Below, in pieces: positions 43,372 through 52,825 of a stretch of DNA of 64,000 nt. This DNA is from Sphingomonas flavescens (GTDB lineage Bacteria > Pseudomonadota > Alphaproteobacteria > Sphingomonadales > Sphingomonadaceae), in contig NZ_CP133016.1 of NCBI RefSeq assembly GCF_030866745.1, positions 1,426,001 to 1,490,000 of the forward strand, given 5' to 3'. The number at the start of each line of letters is the position of its first letter. The first letter of the stretch is position 1. The notes under the pieces were generated by a model, which saw only the letters and a list, made by a program, of their open reading frames with translations, was not told the DNA's origin and made no database searches. The translations under genes were made by a program, and so were the position numbers.

Positions 43372-43944
43372 TCAGACGCCCGGCATCGTCCCCGGGCGAA
43401 GGTAAGCGAACATGTGCGGCACGAAATCGACCTTTCCGAGGGGGACTCCGGCCTGACGGAGGATGGCGTAGGTCACGATCTGGTGGAATGCGCATTGCGG
43501 CAGCGCCCAGTCGCGCACGTAGCTCTGCCCAGTCATGTCGAAGACCATGCCCATGGGCAGGTCATGGGCGAGCGGTGCCGTGGCTGCCGCGTCGAAGGCG
43601 TCGTCCGCGACCGCGGCTAACGCGGCGGACGCTTCCGCAATGCGGGCACGGGCTTGCGGCCATGTGCCCGGGTTCTCCTCCGCGTCACGCCCCTCCTGCC
43701 GGACTTGCAGCAGCGCATCCGGCACCGATTCGCCGCGAAGCCGGTAGAGTGGCTCCTGCGCCTGGAAGCTGAGAAAGCGAAGCTGGGTGGCCAGCGGAAA
43801 CATGTCGGGCGCGAGGCGAAGCGGCAGAAAATCGTCAGCCACCGTATTGCGCTCGGCGGCGAGAGCTTCAGCCTTGTCGAGCCAGCCGGCAACCGCCGCA
43901 AGCTGATTGGTGAGGCTGGGTACGAGAAGTGCGGTCAGATGCAT
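43372..43944 (-). CDS. DUF1993 family protein
   Basis: A 190-residue helical protein matching DUF1993. The N-terminus MHLTALLVPSLTNQLAAVAG, the middle RLAPDMFPLATQLRFLSFQA and the C-terminal VTYAILRQAGVPLGKVDF are the conserved stretches. The family resembles DinB-like four-helix proteins, but no reaction is known. It ends 125 bp before the kinase gene. Confidence 0.88.
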   Translation of the reverse strand: MHLTALLVPSLTNQLAAVAGWLDKAEALAAERNTVADDFLPLRLAPDMFPLATQLRFLSFQAQEPLYRLRGESVPDALLQVRQEGRDAEENPGTWPQARARIAEASAALAAVADDAFDAAATAPLAHDLPMGMVFDMTGQSYVRDWALPQCAFHQIVTYAILRQAGVPLGKVDFVPHMFAYLRPGTMPGV

Positions 43945-43990
43945 GAAAAAGCCATGCGAAAAGGCGATTCAATGATCAAGGGGAGCGCAA

Positions 43991-46072
43991 TCAGTTCTTG
44001 CCGAAGGCCTTCATCAACTTGACCTTCAGATCAGCGCGCTGCCGCTCGCGATAATATTCGTCGACCAGCGGAGCGACCAGCCGGTGCCCGAAATTCAGCT
44101 GTCGCGTGTCCGCGCTCGCCGTGACCGACCATTTGCGGTCGAGATTGTGCGTGTAGGACAAGGTCAGCTGGTTCCAAGAAAAATTGCGAAACTGAAATTC
44201 CGTTGCGGGACTTTCGTAATGCCAGGTCAACTGCGCAACGTCGCCCGGCTTGCCTCGGCGGTCGGGCCCGTTCCATTCGAGGGTGGTGTTGGTTGTGAAT
44301 CGAAAGCGTTCTTCAGTGGCGTCGCCAATCACCGCGTCGATCGGCACACGGCTACTGAAGAGGTTGACGCTTGCGGAGACTTTGACACGCGGCAGCACGG
44401 GCGTGTTCACGTCCAGCTCCGCACCGCGATCACGCTTGTGTCCGACATTGACTGGCATGCTGACCGTGCGGCCCTGAGCGTCGATAGAGTAGCTGGTGGA
44501 GATGAGTCGCCGCGTTTCGCGGTCGTAGACGATGAGGCCGGCGTCAAGCTTGTTGCGATGGTAGTGCAGGTTGATCTCGTACGCATCGGTTGTCTGAGTG
44601 CGCAGCCGCGGATTTCCCTGTTCGATCGACAAGGTGTTGGGCTGCACCGCATATGGGCGCAACTGATCGGCGCCGGGACGATTGAGGCGACGACTGTAGC
44701 TGAGTGTTAGGACCAGGGTCTTGCCGATCGGGTGGTCGGCGTGAACCGACGGCACCCAATCGGTCTGGCCCAGGCGGAGCGTAGGGAAACCGGGTGTCTC
44801 AATCCGGCGCTCGTTCCTTTCCACCCGAAGTCCGGGCATGACCGTCCAAGTCTTGCCGATCGGCTGCTGATAGGTGGCATAGCCCGCGAACGTATCCTGG
44901 CCGGCGCGGAAGGAATCACTGAAACCCGTCGCCGGGACGTTGGGCGTCGTGCCAAGGAAGCTGTAGCGCTGATGGATCTGCTCGCGGTCCCACGCCGCCC
45001 CGAGGGAAAGGATCCGGTTCTTGCCGAGCGGGCGCGTCCAGTCGAGCTTGTCCTGCATGTAAAAGGTGGTCGACCGACGGTTGCTAAGCAACGATCCTCC
45101 ATCATCCCGCTTCACGCTGTTGGTTCGCCGGTTGGTCGGATTGCCGAAGATGTTGATGCTGGCTTTGAGGGTTTCGCCGTCGCGCTTGCCCTTTTGGTCG
45201 AAGGTGAATTGCGAGGTGAAAAAGGTCGCCGACCCGCTATCGCGTTGCCGTTGGCCGAAGGAGATAAAATCCGGAGTCAAACCGACGAAACGCGCGCGGT
45301 TAAGCGACCTGTAGGACGCTGCGCCGCCGGTGAATTCCGCGGAGACACTGGTCTTGGGGTTGATTTCGTATGTCGCCTTGAGCTGTGCGTAGCCACCGTT
45401 GTCGAGCCCGGGACCGCCGCCGTTCTCGGTGTTGATCGTCACCGGGCCGCTTGGTGATTGCCGCGTCTCTCGCAACTTGTGATAGGTCGAGTGGCCCCAG
45501 GCGCCGACGCCGCCTCCCCCGCTAACTTCGTAGGTCCACCGCTTTCTTTTCAGCTTGAGCGTGCCGTTGGGCTGGGCGCGGCCTTGCGTCGACAGTTCCA
45601 GGCTCTCGTTGCCCGACACGCCGTCGGTGCGCTTCTTGCGCAGCACCAGGTTGATGATGCCGCCCGTGCCCTCCGCCGAATATTGCGCTGACGGGTTGGT
45701 GAGCACTTCGATCCGGTCGATGTCGCTGCCGTGCAGTGTCCGCAGGTTGGTGCGAGTCGCGTGGCCGTCGATCAGGACAGTCACATCGGGCGCGCCGAGC
45801 AGGTTGATCTGATCGTCCGCAGTAATGGTGATCGCGGGAAGGCCGCGCAGCAACTGGTAGGTATCTTTCTGCGCGGAATGCGGCGTCTGCTGAACCTGAT
45901 AGGTACGCCGGTCGATCTTGAGCGCCTCGCCGGTGCGGGTGCCGACGATCTCAATCACGTCTGTTTGCGGGCTGGTCGGCTGCGTGATCGCTGGTGGCGG
46001 CAAGGCTTGCACAGAGACTCCAAACACCGATGCCGAGCCGCAGGACGATAAACGGACCGGCAGCGCTGACAA
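43991..46072 (-). CDS. TonB-dependent receptor, outer-membrane beta-barrel family
   Basis: A 693-residue outer-membrane receptor. The plug domain is at about 45-150 (IEIVGTRTGEALKIDRRTYQ, then LGAPDVTVLIDG and DIDRIEVLTNPSAQYSAEGT). A large OMP_b-brl_3 type barrel follows, ending in an aromatic-poor KAFGKN. The substrate is unknown. The only in-frame start with no earlier stop is TTG 46072, and the resulting signal peptide is weak (one Arg, short hydrophobic run, cut near VQA). The true start may therefore differ. Confidence 0.87.
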   Translation of the reverse strand: MSALPVRLSSCGSASVFGVSVQALPPPAITQPTSPQTDVIEIVGTRTGEALKIDRRTYQVQQTPHSAQKDTYQLLRGLPAITITADDQINLLGAPDVTVLIDGHATRTNLRTLHGSDIDRIEVLTNPSAQYSAEGTGGIINLVLRKKRTDGVSGNESLELSTQGRAQPNGTLKLKRKRWTYEVSGGGGVGAWGHSTYHKLRETRQSPSGPVTINTENGGGPGLDNGGYAQLKATYEINPKTSVSAEFTGGAASYRSLNRARFVGLTPDFISFGQRQRDSGSATFFTSQFTFDQKGKRDGETLKASINIFGNPTNRRTNSVKRDDGGSLLSNRRSTTFYMQDKLDWTRPLGKNRILSLGAAWDREQIHQRYSFLGTTPNVPATGFSDSFRAGQDTFAGYATYQQPIGKTWTVMPGLRVERNERRIETPGFPTLRLGQTDWVPSVHADHPIGKTLVLTLSYSRRLNRPGADQLRPYAVQPNTLSIEQGNPRLRTQTTDAYEINLHYHRNKLDAGLIVYDRETRRLISTSYSIDAQGRTVSMPVNVGHKRDRGAELDVNTPVLPRVKVSASVNLFSSRVPIDAVIGDATEERFRFTTNTTLEWNGPDRRGKPGDVAQLTWHYESPATEFQFRNFSWNQLTLSYTHNLDRKWSVTASADTRQLNFGHRLVAPLVDEYYRERQRADLKVKLMKAFGKN

Positions 46073-46161
46073 GAATTGCTCAGCAAATGCTCACCCCCCG
46101 CTCATGACCGGCGCCTTCATTCCGCGCGACATCCTTGGGCTCACGAACAAGGAGGCATTGC

Positions 46162-47565
46162 GTGTTCTATCCGGATGACGACCGAACCCCCGGGTTCAAA
46201 CTGGGTTTGGCGATCATCATCGGCCTGGTGCTGACGATCCCGCTCTTTTCCATCTACCTGCTGAATTACGATCGGCAGACACAGTCGCGCGAAGCGACCT
46301 CGTCGATCACTGCGGGCTGGGGCGGCCCGCAGGCGATCGCGGGACCGGTGCTGGTCATTCCTTATCGTACGATGACCTCCGAAACGGTGGCGGAGAATGG
46401 TCAGAGCGTGACCCGCAGCCGGGACGTGAGGCGCGAGCTGACGCTGGCGCCGGAGGTCATCGAACTCGACACCAACGTGCGTCCGCAGGTACGCAAGCGG
46501 TCGATCTACGAAGCGGTGGTGTTCGATGCTCAGGCAAGCGGGCGGGCGCGTTTCGCCTTCCCGCCCGACTTGGCGCGAACGGGGGTCGACCCCAGCCAAA
46601 TGGACCTGGCGCGTGCCGAGCTCCGCTTCGGCCTCAGCGACCCGCGCGGCCTTGGTGCCAATCCCCGCGTCGCGGCAGACGGCCGGCCGCTGCGCCTGCA
46701 GCCCGGCGGCGGGAGTGGTGGCGGCCGCGGTTTCTTTGCCTGGATCGACGCGTCGACGCTGAGCGGCAAACCGATCGCAATCGATTTCGCCTTCGATTTT
46801 CGCGGCAATCAGGCGCTCAGTCTGGCCCCGCAGGCCGGCGATACGCGCTGGACGGTGAAGTCGGCGTGGCCGAGCCCAAGCTTCGGCGGCGACTTCCTGC
46901 CGGCCGGGCGCAATGTCGCTGCGAAGGGTTTCGACGCCACCTACCGCATCGGCAACCTCGCGCTCGGGCGATCACTCGTCAGCACGGCCGAGGCCGGCGG
47001 ACCTGGCCCGATCGAGCGCGTCGCGCCGCCCTCGCGCGACGGTTTGCCGCCGCCGGTTAGAGCCGAAGACGGAGCGGGCGCCGTCCAGACTGCGCAGATC
47101 ATCCTGATCCAGCCGGTCGATCCTTATTCGCAGGTCAATCGCGCGACGAAATACGGCTTCCTGTTCATCGGCTTCACCTTCCTGGCACTGCTGATGTTCG
47201 ACGTGGTTGGCGATGTGCGGGTGTCGGCGGTCGAGTATCTTTTGATGGGCGCAGCGCTGGTGCTGTTTTTCGTGCTGCTGCTGGCCTTCGCGGAGGTCGT
47301 CGGCTTCGCACCGGCATATGTCGTGGCTTCGGGCGCAATCGCGGGACTGAACACTGCTTATGCAGCGGCCGTGCTGCGTAGCTGGGGGCGGGCCGCGTTC
47401 ATCGGCGGCCTGCTGATCGGTTTGTACGCCGTACTCTACATCCTGCTCAGCCTCGAAGCCTTCTCACTGCTGATCGGATCGGTGCTGTTGTTCGCGGCGC
47501 TGGCCGGCGTGATGTTTGCGACGCGGCGTATTGACTGGGGGGCAAAACGGGTCGCCGAAGCGTGA
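46162..47565 (+). CDS. creD: CreD-family inner membrane protein
   Basis: A 467-residue protein matching CreD, an inner-membrane protein induced by CreBC or BlrAB in other bacteria and linked to beta-lactam or colicin response. There is one helix at the N-terminus (LGLAIIIGLVLTIPLFSIYL) and a large periplasmic domain (about 35-325). Five or six C-terminal helices begin at YGFLFIGFTFLALLMFD. GTG 46162 is chosen because AAGGAGG precedes it by 6-7 bp. No creBC genes are in the window, so regulation is unknown. Confidence 0.9.
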   Translation: MFYPDDDRTPGFKLGLAIIIGLVLTIPLFSIYLLNYDRQTQSREATSSITAGWGGPQAIAGPVLVIPYRTMTSETVAENGQSVTRSRDVRRELTLAPEVIELDTNVRPQVRKRSIYEAVVFDAQASGRARFAFPPDLARTGVDPSQMDLARAELRFGLSDPRGLGANPRVAADGRPLRLQPGGGSGGGRGFFAWIDASTLSGKPIAIDFAFDFRGNQALSLAPQAGDTRWTVKSAWPSPSFGGDFLPAGRNVAAKGFDATYRIGNLALGRSLVSTAEAGGPGPIERVAPPSRDGLPPPVRAEDGAGAVQTAQIILIQPVDPYSQVNRATKYGFLFIGFTFLALLMFDVVGDVRVSAVEYLLMGAALVLFFVLLLAFAEVVGFAPAYVVASGAIAGLNTAYAAAVLRSWGRAAFIGGLLIGLYAVLYILLSLEAFSLLIGSVLLFAALAGVMFATRRIDWGAKRVAEA

Positions 47566-47569
47566 TGGA

Positions 47570-48631
47570 TTAGGCGGCGGTCGCTTCATCCCTGGGATAA
47601 GCGATCGCCGCCAGCCGTTTCGCGCCAAACCACAACGCAAACATCATCGCCGCACCGACGGGGCCATCGACGAAATAGTGCCAGCCGAAATGGATCGTCG
47701 CGATCCAGACGGCGAAGACCACGTAAGCGCCCAAGATGCCGAGCAGCCGATTATGCTGCCACGCAGCAAGCGCCACGAGCGTAATCATGGCGACGTGCAT
47801 GGACGGCATGGCCGAGATCCCCCCGCCTGGGGCGAAATCATGCGTGCGATAAGTCAGCGTCAAACCCGATTGGTAAGTGAGCGAAGCAATCGGATGTCCT
47901 TGTGCGGCGGCCAGCCTGCCGATCGCCGCAAGCCGCCGCTGCAATTCCGCGTAATCAGGGTCGTAAGCGACGAACGTGTTGTAAAAGCAGGGTCCAGCGG
48001 ATGCGAAGAACCAGCCTGCCAAGGTCCCAATGACAATCCACGACGCCGTCCAGGTAAACAGAATGCGGAAGCGGCGGCGTGTGTCGGTGATAAAGACCGC
48101 CGAAACGAGCGGCAGACCAAACATCAGAGGAAGCAACGAGCGATAAGCCGCGTCGAGGATGCGCGTGCCGGTGACCGTCCCGAAATAAACGTGCGTAATC
48201 GTCCACGGAGACTGGCCAAAAATAGCTCGGCCGACGTGCGCGAACGCCCGATCCCAGAGGAATCCGCGCATCGGGAGCACAAGTTCCTTGAACACGGCAA
48301 AAAACGGAAACGTCAGTGTCGTAATCACACTGGCAACGGCCAGCCAGAAGGCACGCGTTTGAAATTGCGATCGGTGGTGCGGCTGAATGACGCACAGCAG
48401 CGCAAAGCCGCAGGCGACGAGAATGCCCGCATAGAAGGACAAGGCCGCAAAATTGCCGAGCGATACCAGCAGCTGACCGATCGGCGGTTTGCCAAGCAGG
48501 TCGATGGCCAAGCCGTAAACGAGCATTAGCCCGATCAGGGCTACACCATTACGAAGGTCGAGCGGCGACAGGTTGTGCTGCGCGCTCGCCGCGGCCATTG
48601 GCCAGTCAAGTGTCGGATCGACGACGTTCAC
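47570..48631 (-). CDS. PAP2-like membrane phosphatase/phosphotransferase
   Basis: A 353-residue membrane protein with six or more helices and the two split motifs of the PAP2_3 group. GGGISAMPSMHVA carries the SxxH part (near residue 265), and HFGWHYFVDGPVG carries the HxxxD part (near 312). Enzymes of this group act on lipid phosphates or transfer phosphoinositol-type headgroups; ceramide phosphotransferases belong here. A role in sphingolipid or glycolipid synthesis would suit a sphingomonad but is inference. GTG 48631 is used; ATG 11 codons later is possible. Confidence 0.82.
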   Translation of the reverse strand: MNVVDPTLDWPMAAASAQHNLSPLDLRNGVALIGLMLVYGLAIDLLGKPPIGQLLVSLGNFAALSFYAGILVACGFALLCVIQPHHRSQFQTRAFWLAVASVITTLTFPFFAVFKELVLPMRGFLWDRAFAHVGRAIFGQSPWTITHVYFGTVTGTRILDAAYRSLLPLMFGLPLVSAVFITDTRRRFRILFTWTASWIVIGTLAGWFFASAGPCFYNTFVAYDPDYAELQRRLAAIGRLAAAQGHPIASLTYQSGLTLTYRTHDFAPGGGISAMPSMHVAMITLVALAAWQHNRLLGILGAYVVFAVWIATIHFGWHYFVDGPVGAAMMFALWFGAKRLAAIAYPRDEATAA

Positions 48632-48802
48632 GTCGCCGGAACTACTCCGTTTTGGTTAATAAAGCGGCGGTGCTCTCAGGGCGACGTCCTGATGCTGCGC
48701 ATAGCGGCGTCGGGCTGGTTGCTCAGGCGCCGCGTCGGACGGCAATGATCGTCGCACTTCGCAAGGCGTGACGGCGCGAATCTTTGCCGCTAACCGGCGT
48801 CG

Positions 48803-49702
48803 ATGACTTCTCAACCATTGCCGCCAAAGCGGATTTTCCCAAGTTCCAAAGTCGACGCCCGCGCGGCGGAGCACGTTCCTTCCGTCCCGCAGACCGACAG
48901 CTCGGCGTACAAGCTGGCCTTCCAGGACACCGAGTTCCTGTTGCGCGAAGATTTGCGTCCCGTCCGCTTCCAGCTCGAGCTGTTGAAGCCGGAGCTTCTC
49001 CTCAACGAGGCGGATATTGGTTCGACCTTCGTATTTTATGGGTCGGCGCGGATTCCTTCACCGGAGATGGCGGACGCTTTGGTCGCCGCTGCCACGAACG
49101 AGCAGCAGGAGCTTATCGCCGAGCGGCTGAAGGCCAAGGCGCACTATTACGAGGTGGCGCGCGAGCTGGCGCGGCTGGCGAGCCGGTGCGGCTGCGACGA
49201 GGATGGCAAGCGCCATTTCGTGGTCTGCTCCGGCGGCGGTCCGTCGATCATGGAAGCGGCGAACCGCGGCGCGACCGACGAGGGCAAGGAATCCATCGGT
49301 CTCAACATCGTTCTGCCGCACGAGCAGATGCCCAATCGCTACGTGACGCCGGAGCTAAGCTTTCAGTTTCACTATTTCGCGCTGCGCAAGATGCACTTCC
49401 TGCTCCGCGCCCGCGCGGTCGCGGTGTTCCCGGGCGGTTTCGGCACGTTTGACGAGATGTTCGAGCTTTTGACCCTGATCCAGACCGGCAAGGTGCGCCC
49501 GCTGCCCATCCTGTTGTTCGGCAAGGAATTCTGGAATCGCGTTGTCGATTTCGACGCACTGGTCGAGGAAGGCGTCATTGCGCCGCACGACCTCGAGCTC
49601 ATCCACTGGACGGAAAGCGCCCAGGAAGCATGGGACTTTGTCGTTAATTATTACGAAGATCACCCGCAGCCGGTGCCAGTACAGCACGCGCCGCCGGAGT
49701 AA
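48803..49702 (+). CDS. LOG-family (TIGR00730) Rossmann-fold protein
   Basis: A 299-residue member of the LOG/lysine-decarboxylase-like family. The conserved pair VVCSGGGPSIMEAANRG (near 150) and VFPGGFGTFDEMFELLT (near 210) forms the nucleotide site. Shorter homologues cleave cytokinin or purine-nucleotide monophosphates to base plus ribose phosphate. This longer form has an N-terminal extension of about 70 residues and its substrate is not established. It is divergent from the PAP2-like gene (171 bp spacer). Confidence 0.88.
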   Translation: MTSQPLPPKRIFPSSKVDARAAEHVPSVPQTDSSAYKLAFQDTEFLLREDLRPVRFQLELLKPELLLNEADIGSTFVFYGSARIPSPEMADALVAAATNEQQELIAERLKAKAHYYEVARELARLASRCGCDEDGKRHFVVCSGGGPSIMEAANRGATDEGKESIGLNIVLPHEQMPNRYVTPELSFQFHYFALRKMHFLLRARAVAVFPGGFGTFDEMFELLTLIQTGKVRPLPILLFGKEFWNRVVDFDALVEEGVIAPHDLELIHWTESAQEAWDFVVNYYEDHPQPVPVQHAPPE

Positions 49703-49713
49703 CGGCGCCTAGC

Positions 49714-50421
49714 CTATTTCTTGACCGGCTGGTTGGTCGCGTCGCCGCCCTTGGTCTGCGGCGACGTGCCCGCAGCCGCTGCCGGCAGCACGGGCTCGTT
49801 TTCGGCCTTCTGCGGTCCGTTGTTCGCACCCGTGCCCGGCGGATTGCTGCCCGCGGGCACGTCCGCGCCCGGCTTGGTCTCGGCAGCGGCGGCCGGCGCG
49901 GTCGGTAACGGTTTGGGCGCATCACTATGCTGGTTGAGGAAGGCGATCACGTCCGCGCGGTCCTGCGGATTGCTGAGACCGGCGAAGGTCATCTTGGTGC
50001 CTGGCGCGAACGCCTTCGGGCTGTTGAGCCACTGCGCGAGATTGTCGAAGTTCCAGGTGCCGCCCTTCTTCGCAAGCGCATCGGAAAAAGCGAAGCCGCG
50101 GCCTTGGCCGATCGCCTCGCCCAGCACGCCCCACAGGTTAGGACCTAGCTGGTTCGCGCCGCCCTTTTCGGCGTTGTGGCAGGCCGCGCACTTGTTGAAG
50201 ACCTGCTGACCCTTGGCCGGGTCGGCCTTCGCCAGGAAGAATTCGATCGGCTGTTCAGGGGCAGCGCCGCCCTCACCTTCCTGAACCACGCCCTCGATCG
50301 GGTAGCCGCCCTTTTCCGGACGTTCGGAATGGAAGATTTCGCCGGCGACGATGGACGATCCGAGTGCGATGATTCCCGCGAACAGCACCCAGCCGGCGAT
50401 GGTGTTAAAGCGATCGTCCAT
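49714..50421 (-). CDS. membrane-anchored c-type cytochrome
   Basis: A 235-residue protein like CycM. It has an uncleaved N-terminal helix (WVLFAGIIALGSSIVAGEIF) and a class I cytochrome c domain (about 65-165) with one haem site CAACH (Cys78-His82) and a candidate axial Met in GTKMTFAGL. The C-terminal 65 residues are Pro/Ala/Gly-rich and look disordered. Such cytochromes carry electrons from the bc1 complex to terminal oxidases. It converges on the LOG gene 11 bp away. Confidence 0.92.
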   Translation of the reverse strand: MDDRFNTIAGWVLFAGIIALGSSIVAGEIFHSERPEKGGYPIEGVVQEGEGGAAPEQPIEFFLAKADPAKGQQVFNKCAACHNAEKGGANQLGPNLWGVLGEAIGQGRGFAFSDALAKKGGTWNFDNLAQWLNSPKAFAPGTKMTFAGLSNPQDRADVIAFLNQHSDAPKPLPTAPAAAAETKPGADVPAGSNPPGTGANNGPQKAENEPVLPAAAAGTSPQTKGGDATNQPVKK

Positions 50422-50493
50422 GAGTTTCCCTGATTTCCCCGCGAACGCGAGACATGAATTTGCGACGCCCTTTAAGGGCAGCTTGGCAAGGCA

Positions 50494-51486
50494 TCAAGCC
50501 GCGCTCCGAGCGGTAAGAGCGAGATCGGCGGCGCGACGGTAGAGTGTCGGGAGGCCGGCGTCGGCCAACCCGTCGAGCGGCTGCCACCAACCTTCCCCTT
50601 CAGGGTCGGCACGGGGGACGATAGCGAGGTCGAGCGAGAAGTGCGTGAAGACGTGCCGGACTGTGCCAAGCGCGTTGACACTCGCCTCCGCCTGCTCAGT
50701 CCATTCGGGACCCGGAAGTGCGGCCATTCCGCCGAAAACACCGCGGGGAGGACGGCGCACCAGCCAGACTGATCCGCATTGCTCAATCCAGTAAGCGATC
50801 CCGAAGCGATGGGGCCGTACCGCTCGCACCTTGGGCTCGGGATAGGCGGCGGGCTCACCGCTCGCGAAGGCGAGACAGTCGGGCGCCAGCGGACACGCCG
50901 CGCAGCGCGGATTGCGGGGACGGCAGATGGTCGCGCCAAGATCCATCATCGCCTGCGTGAAGTCGCCTGCGCGTCCGGGCGGGATCATGTCGAAAACCAA
51001 TCGATCGATTGCTCCTGGAGCCGGGCGCCTGAGCGCATGCAATCGTGCGACGACGCGCGCGACATTGGTGTCGACGGCTGCGGCATGCTCGCCAAAGGCA
51101 ATCGCGGCGACGGCCGCCGAGGTGTAGGCGCCCAGCCCGGGAAGCTCTCGCAACTCGCGCGCTGTCCTAGGAAAGCTGCCTCGCGCAGCGACGGTGCGAG
51201 CGCAAGCGATGAGATTGCGGGCTCGGGCGTAATAGCCGAGGCCCGCCCATTCGGAGAGCACCTCTTCATCCGGCGCGGCGGCGAGCGCTTCGATCGTCGG
51301 CCAGCGCGCGAGGAACCGTTCGAACCGGGGAATCACGGTAGCGACTGTCGTCTGCTGGAGCATTACCTCGCTCAGCCAGACGCGGTAGGGCTCCATCGGC
51401 GGATCACCCGGCGCCGCGCGCCACGGCAATCGCCTGAAGTTATCCACATAATGTTGGAGCAGTCGCTCGGCGGCATTGGCGGGCAC
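50494..51486 (-). CDS. mutY: A/G-specific adenine DNA glycosylase MutY
   Basis: Removes adenine mispaired with 8-oxoguanine. The 330-residue protein has catalytic Glu40 in LSEVMLQQTTVATV and the HhH ELPGLGAYTSAAVAAIA. Asp139 is in AAVDTNVARV. A [4Fe-4S] loop CRPRNPRCAACPLAPDC follows, then a NUDIX-like C-terminal domain that reads 8-oxoG. GTG 51486 is chosen; a longer reading from 51597 would overlap the divergent dciA gene for its first 37 codons and is unlikely. The start codons of mutY and dciA are only 9 bp apart. Confidence 0.93.
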   Translation of the reverse strand: MPANAAERLLQHYVDNFRRLPWRAAPGDPPMEPYRVWLSEVMLQQTTVATVIPRFERFLARWPTIEALAAAPDEEVLSEWAGLGYYARARNLIACARTVAARGSFPRTARELRELPGLGAYTSAAVAAIAFGEHAAAVDTNVARVVARLHALRRPAPGAIDRLVFDMIPPGRAGDFTQAMMDLGATICRPRNPRCAACPLAPDCLAFASGEPAAYPEPKVRAVRPHRFGIAYWIEQCGSVWLVRRPPRGVFGGMAALPGPEWTEQAEASVNALGTVRHVFTHFSLDLAIVPRADPEGEGWWQPLDGLADAGLPTLYRRAADLALTARSAA

Positions 51487-51495
51487 AATAGGCCT

Positions 51496-52059
51496 ATGGC
51501 ATGGTCGAGACCTATGTCGAAGCGGAAGCCAGAAGATTCGCCGCGAAGTTGCCGTGCGCGCTCCGCCGGGGAGCTGGTCGGCGACGTTGGCGGCCAATCA
51601 TTCCGGCGATTTGGCTTCATCCAGAGCTCGATCGTCAGCCGCTGGGCAGAGATCGTCGGCGAGCGATATGCGCGGGTCTCCTGTCCTGAATCGATCAAGT
51701 TCCCAGCCGGCAAGAAAGCGGGCGGGGCGCTGACCCTGATGATCGAGGGGGCGCACGCGCCGCTGATCCAGCATCTGGCGCCGATGATCATCGAGCGCGT
51801 CAACCGCTTCTTCGGCTATGCGGCGATCAACCGGATCGTGTTTCGCCAGGGGCGGCTGCCGATACCGGCACCCAAGACCGAGCGGCCGCAACTACGCGCG
51901 GTACCGAAGGAACTGGGCGAAGGGCTGCGGGAAATCGCCGATCCCGAGCTTCGCCACTGCCTGGAGTCGCTTGCGGCGCAAATTGCCGCTAGCAGCGGCG
52001 CACCGTCACTGCCGGAAGACAGCGACGACCCGATACCCGTCATCAACCGGAGCGTTTGA
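51496..52059 (+). CDS. dciA: DciA (DUF721), replicative helicase loader
   Basis: A 187-residue DUF721 protein. DciA is the ancestral bacterial operator that delivers the replicative helicase DnaB. The family core lies at about residues 30-115 (FGFIQSSIVSRWAEIVGERY, then GGALTLMIEGAHAPLIQHLA). The Arg/Lys-rich N-terminus and disordered C-terminal tail are usual in the alphaproteobacterial form. Start at ATG 51496, or ATG 51514 six codons later. Two DsbA-like genes follow, 4 bp after its stop. Confidence 0.88.
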   Translation: MAWSRPMSKRKPEDSPRSCRARSAGELVGDVGGQSFRRFGFIQSSIVSRWAEIVGERYARVSCPESIKFPAGKKAGGALTLMIEGAHAPLIQHLAPMIIERVNRFFGYAAINRIVFRQGRLPIPAPKTERPQLRAVPKELGEGLREIADPELRHCLESLAAQIAASSGAPSLPEDSDDPIPVINRSV

Positions 52060-52063
52060 ACCG

Positions 52064-52825
52064 ATGAAGGTCCGCAATTTCCTGACCGCCGGAATGGCCG
52101 TCCTGGCCCTTGGCGCCTGCAACAAAGACAACCAGACCAGCGGGGGCGGTGGCGACGCACCGGCTAGCACGGTGCAGATCACGCAGGCCAATCCGCCTCC
52201 GGGCGGCACCTGGGCCGACGTCACCAACGCGACATCCGCGGGTGGCTTCATGATGGGCAATCCCAATGCCAAGGTGAAGCTGGTCGAGATCGGCTCGCTG
52301 TTCTGCCCGGTCTGCAAACGCTTCGCTGACGAAGGCGTGCCGACCCTGGTCAACGATTACGTGAAGACCGGCAAGATCAGCTGGGAGTTCCGGCCCTACA
52401 TCATTCACGGCCCGATCGACATGGCGGCGAACCTCGTCGCGCGTTGCAATGGCCCGAAGACATTCTTCCCGATCGCCGAGGCACTGTACCGCGACCAGTC
52501 GACGCTGCTTGGAAAGATGGAAGCGACGCCGCAGGACAAGTTGCAGCAGTTGCAGCAACTGCCGCCGGAGCAGGAGTTTGTGCAGTTCGCGAGCATCATG
52601 GGGCTGCAGGACTGGGCCGCCGCGCGGGGTCTGCCGCAGGCGAAGGCCAATCAGTGCCTGAGCGATCAGAAGATGATCAACAATGAGGTGCAGCTGACCT
52701 CCGACGTCAACAACAACTATCCGGAATTCAAGGGCACGCCCTCGTTCATCCTGAATGGCAAGCTGCTTCCGGACACGGCCAATTGGGCGGCACTGAAGCC
52801 GCAGCTTGAGGCTGCTGTAAAATGA
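52064..52825 (+). CDS. DsbA-family thiol-disulfide lipoprotein
   Basis: A 253-residue thioredoxin-fold protein. Its signal peptide ends LALGAC (Cys19 lipidated). The active site is FCPVCK (Cys81-Cys84), a helical insertion follows, and the cis-Pro loop GTPSFI is near the end. It belongs to the DsbA_4/ScsC-like group. Whether it oxidises or isomerises disulfides cannot be told from sequence. It overlaps the second DsbA-like gene by 4 bp (ATGA). The pair are clearly paralogues. Confidence 0.9.
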   Translation: MKVRNFLTAGMAVLALGACNKDNQTSGGGGDAPASTVQITQANPPPGGTWADVTNATSAGGFMMGNPNAKVKLVEIGSLFCPVCKRFADEGVPTLVNDYVKTGKISWEFRPYIIHGPIDMAANLVARCNGPKTFFPIAEALYRDQSTLLGKMEATPQDKLQQLQQLPPEQEFVQFASIMGLQDWAAARGLPQAKANQCLSDQKMINNEVQLTSDVNNNYPEFKGTPSFILNGKLLPDTANWAALKPQLEAAVK

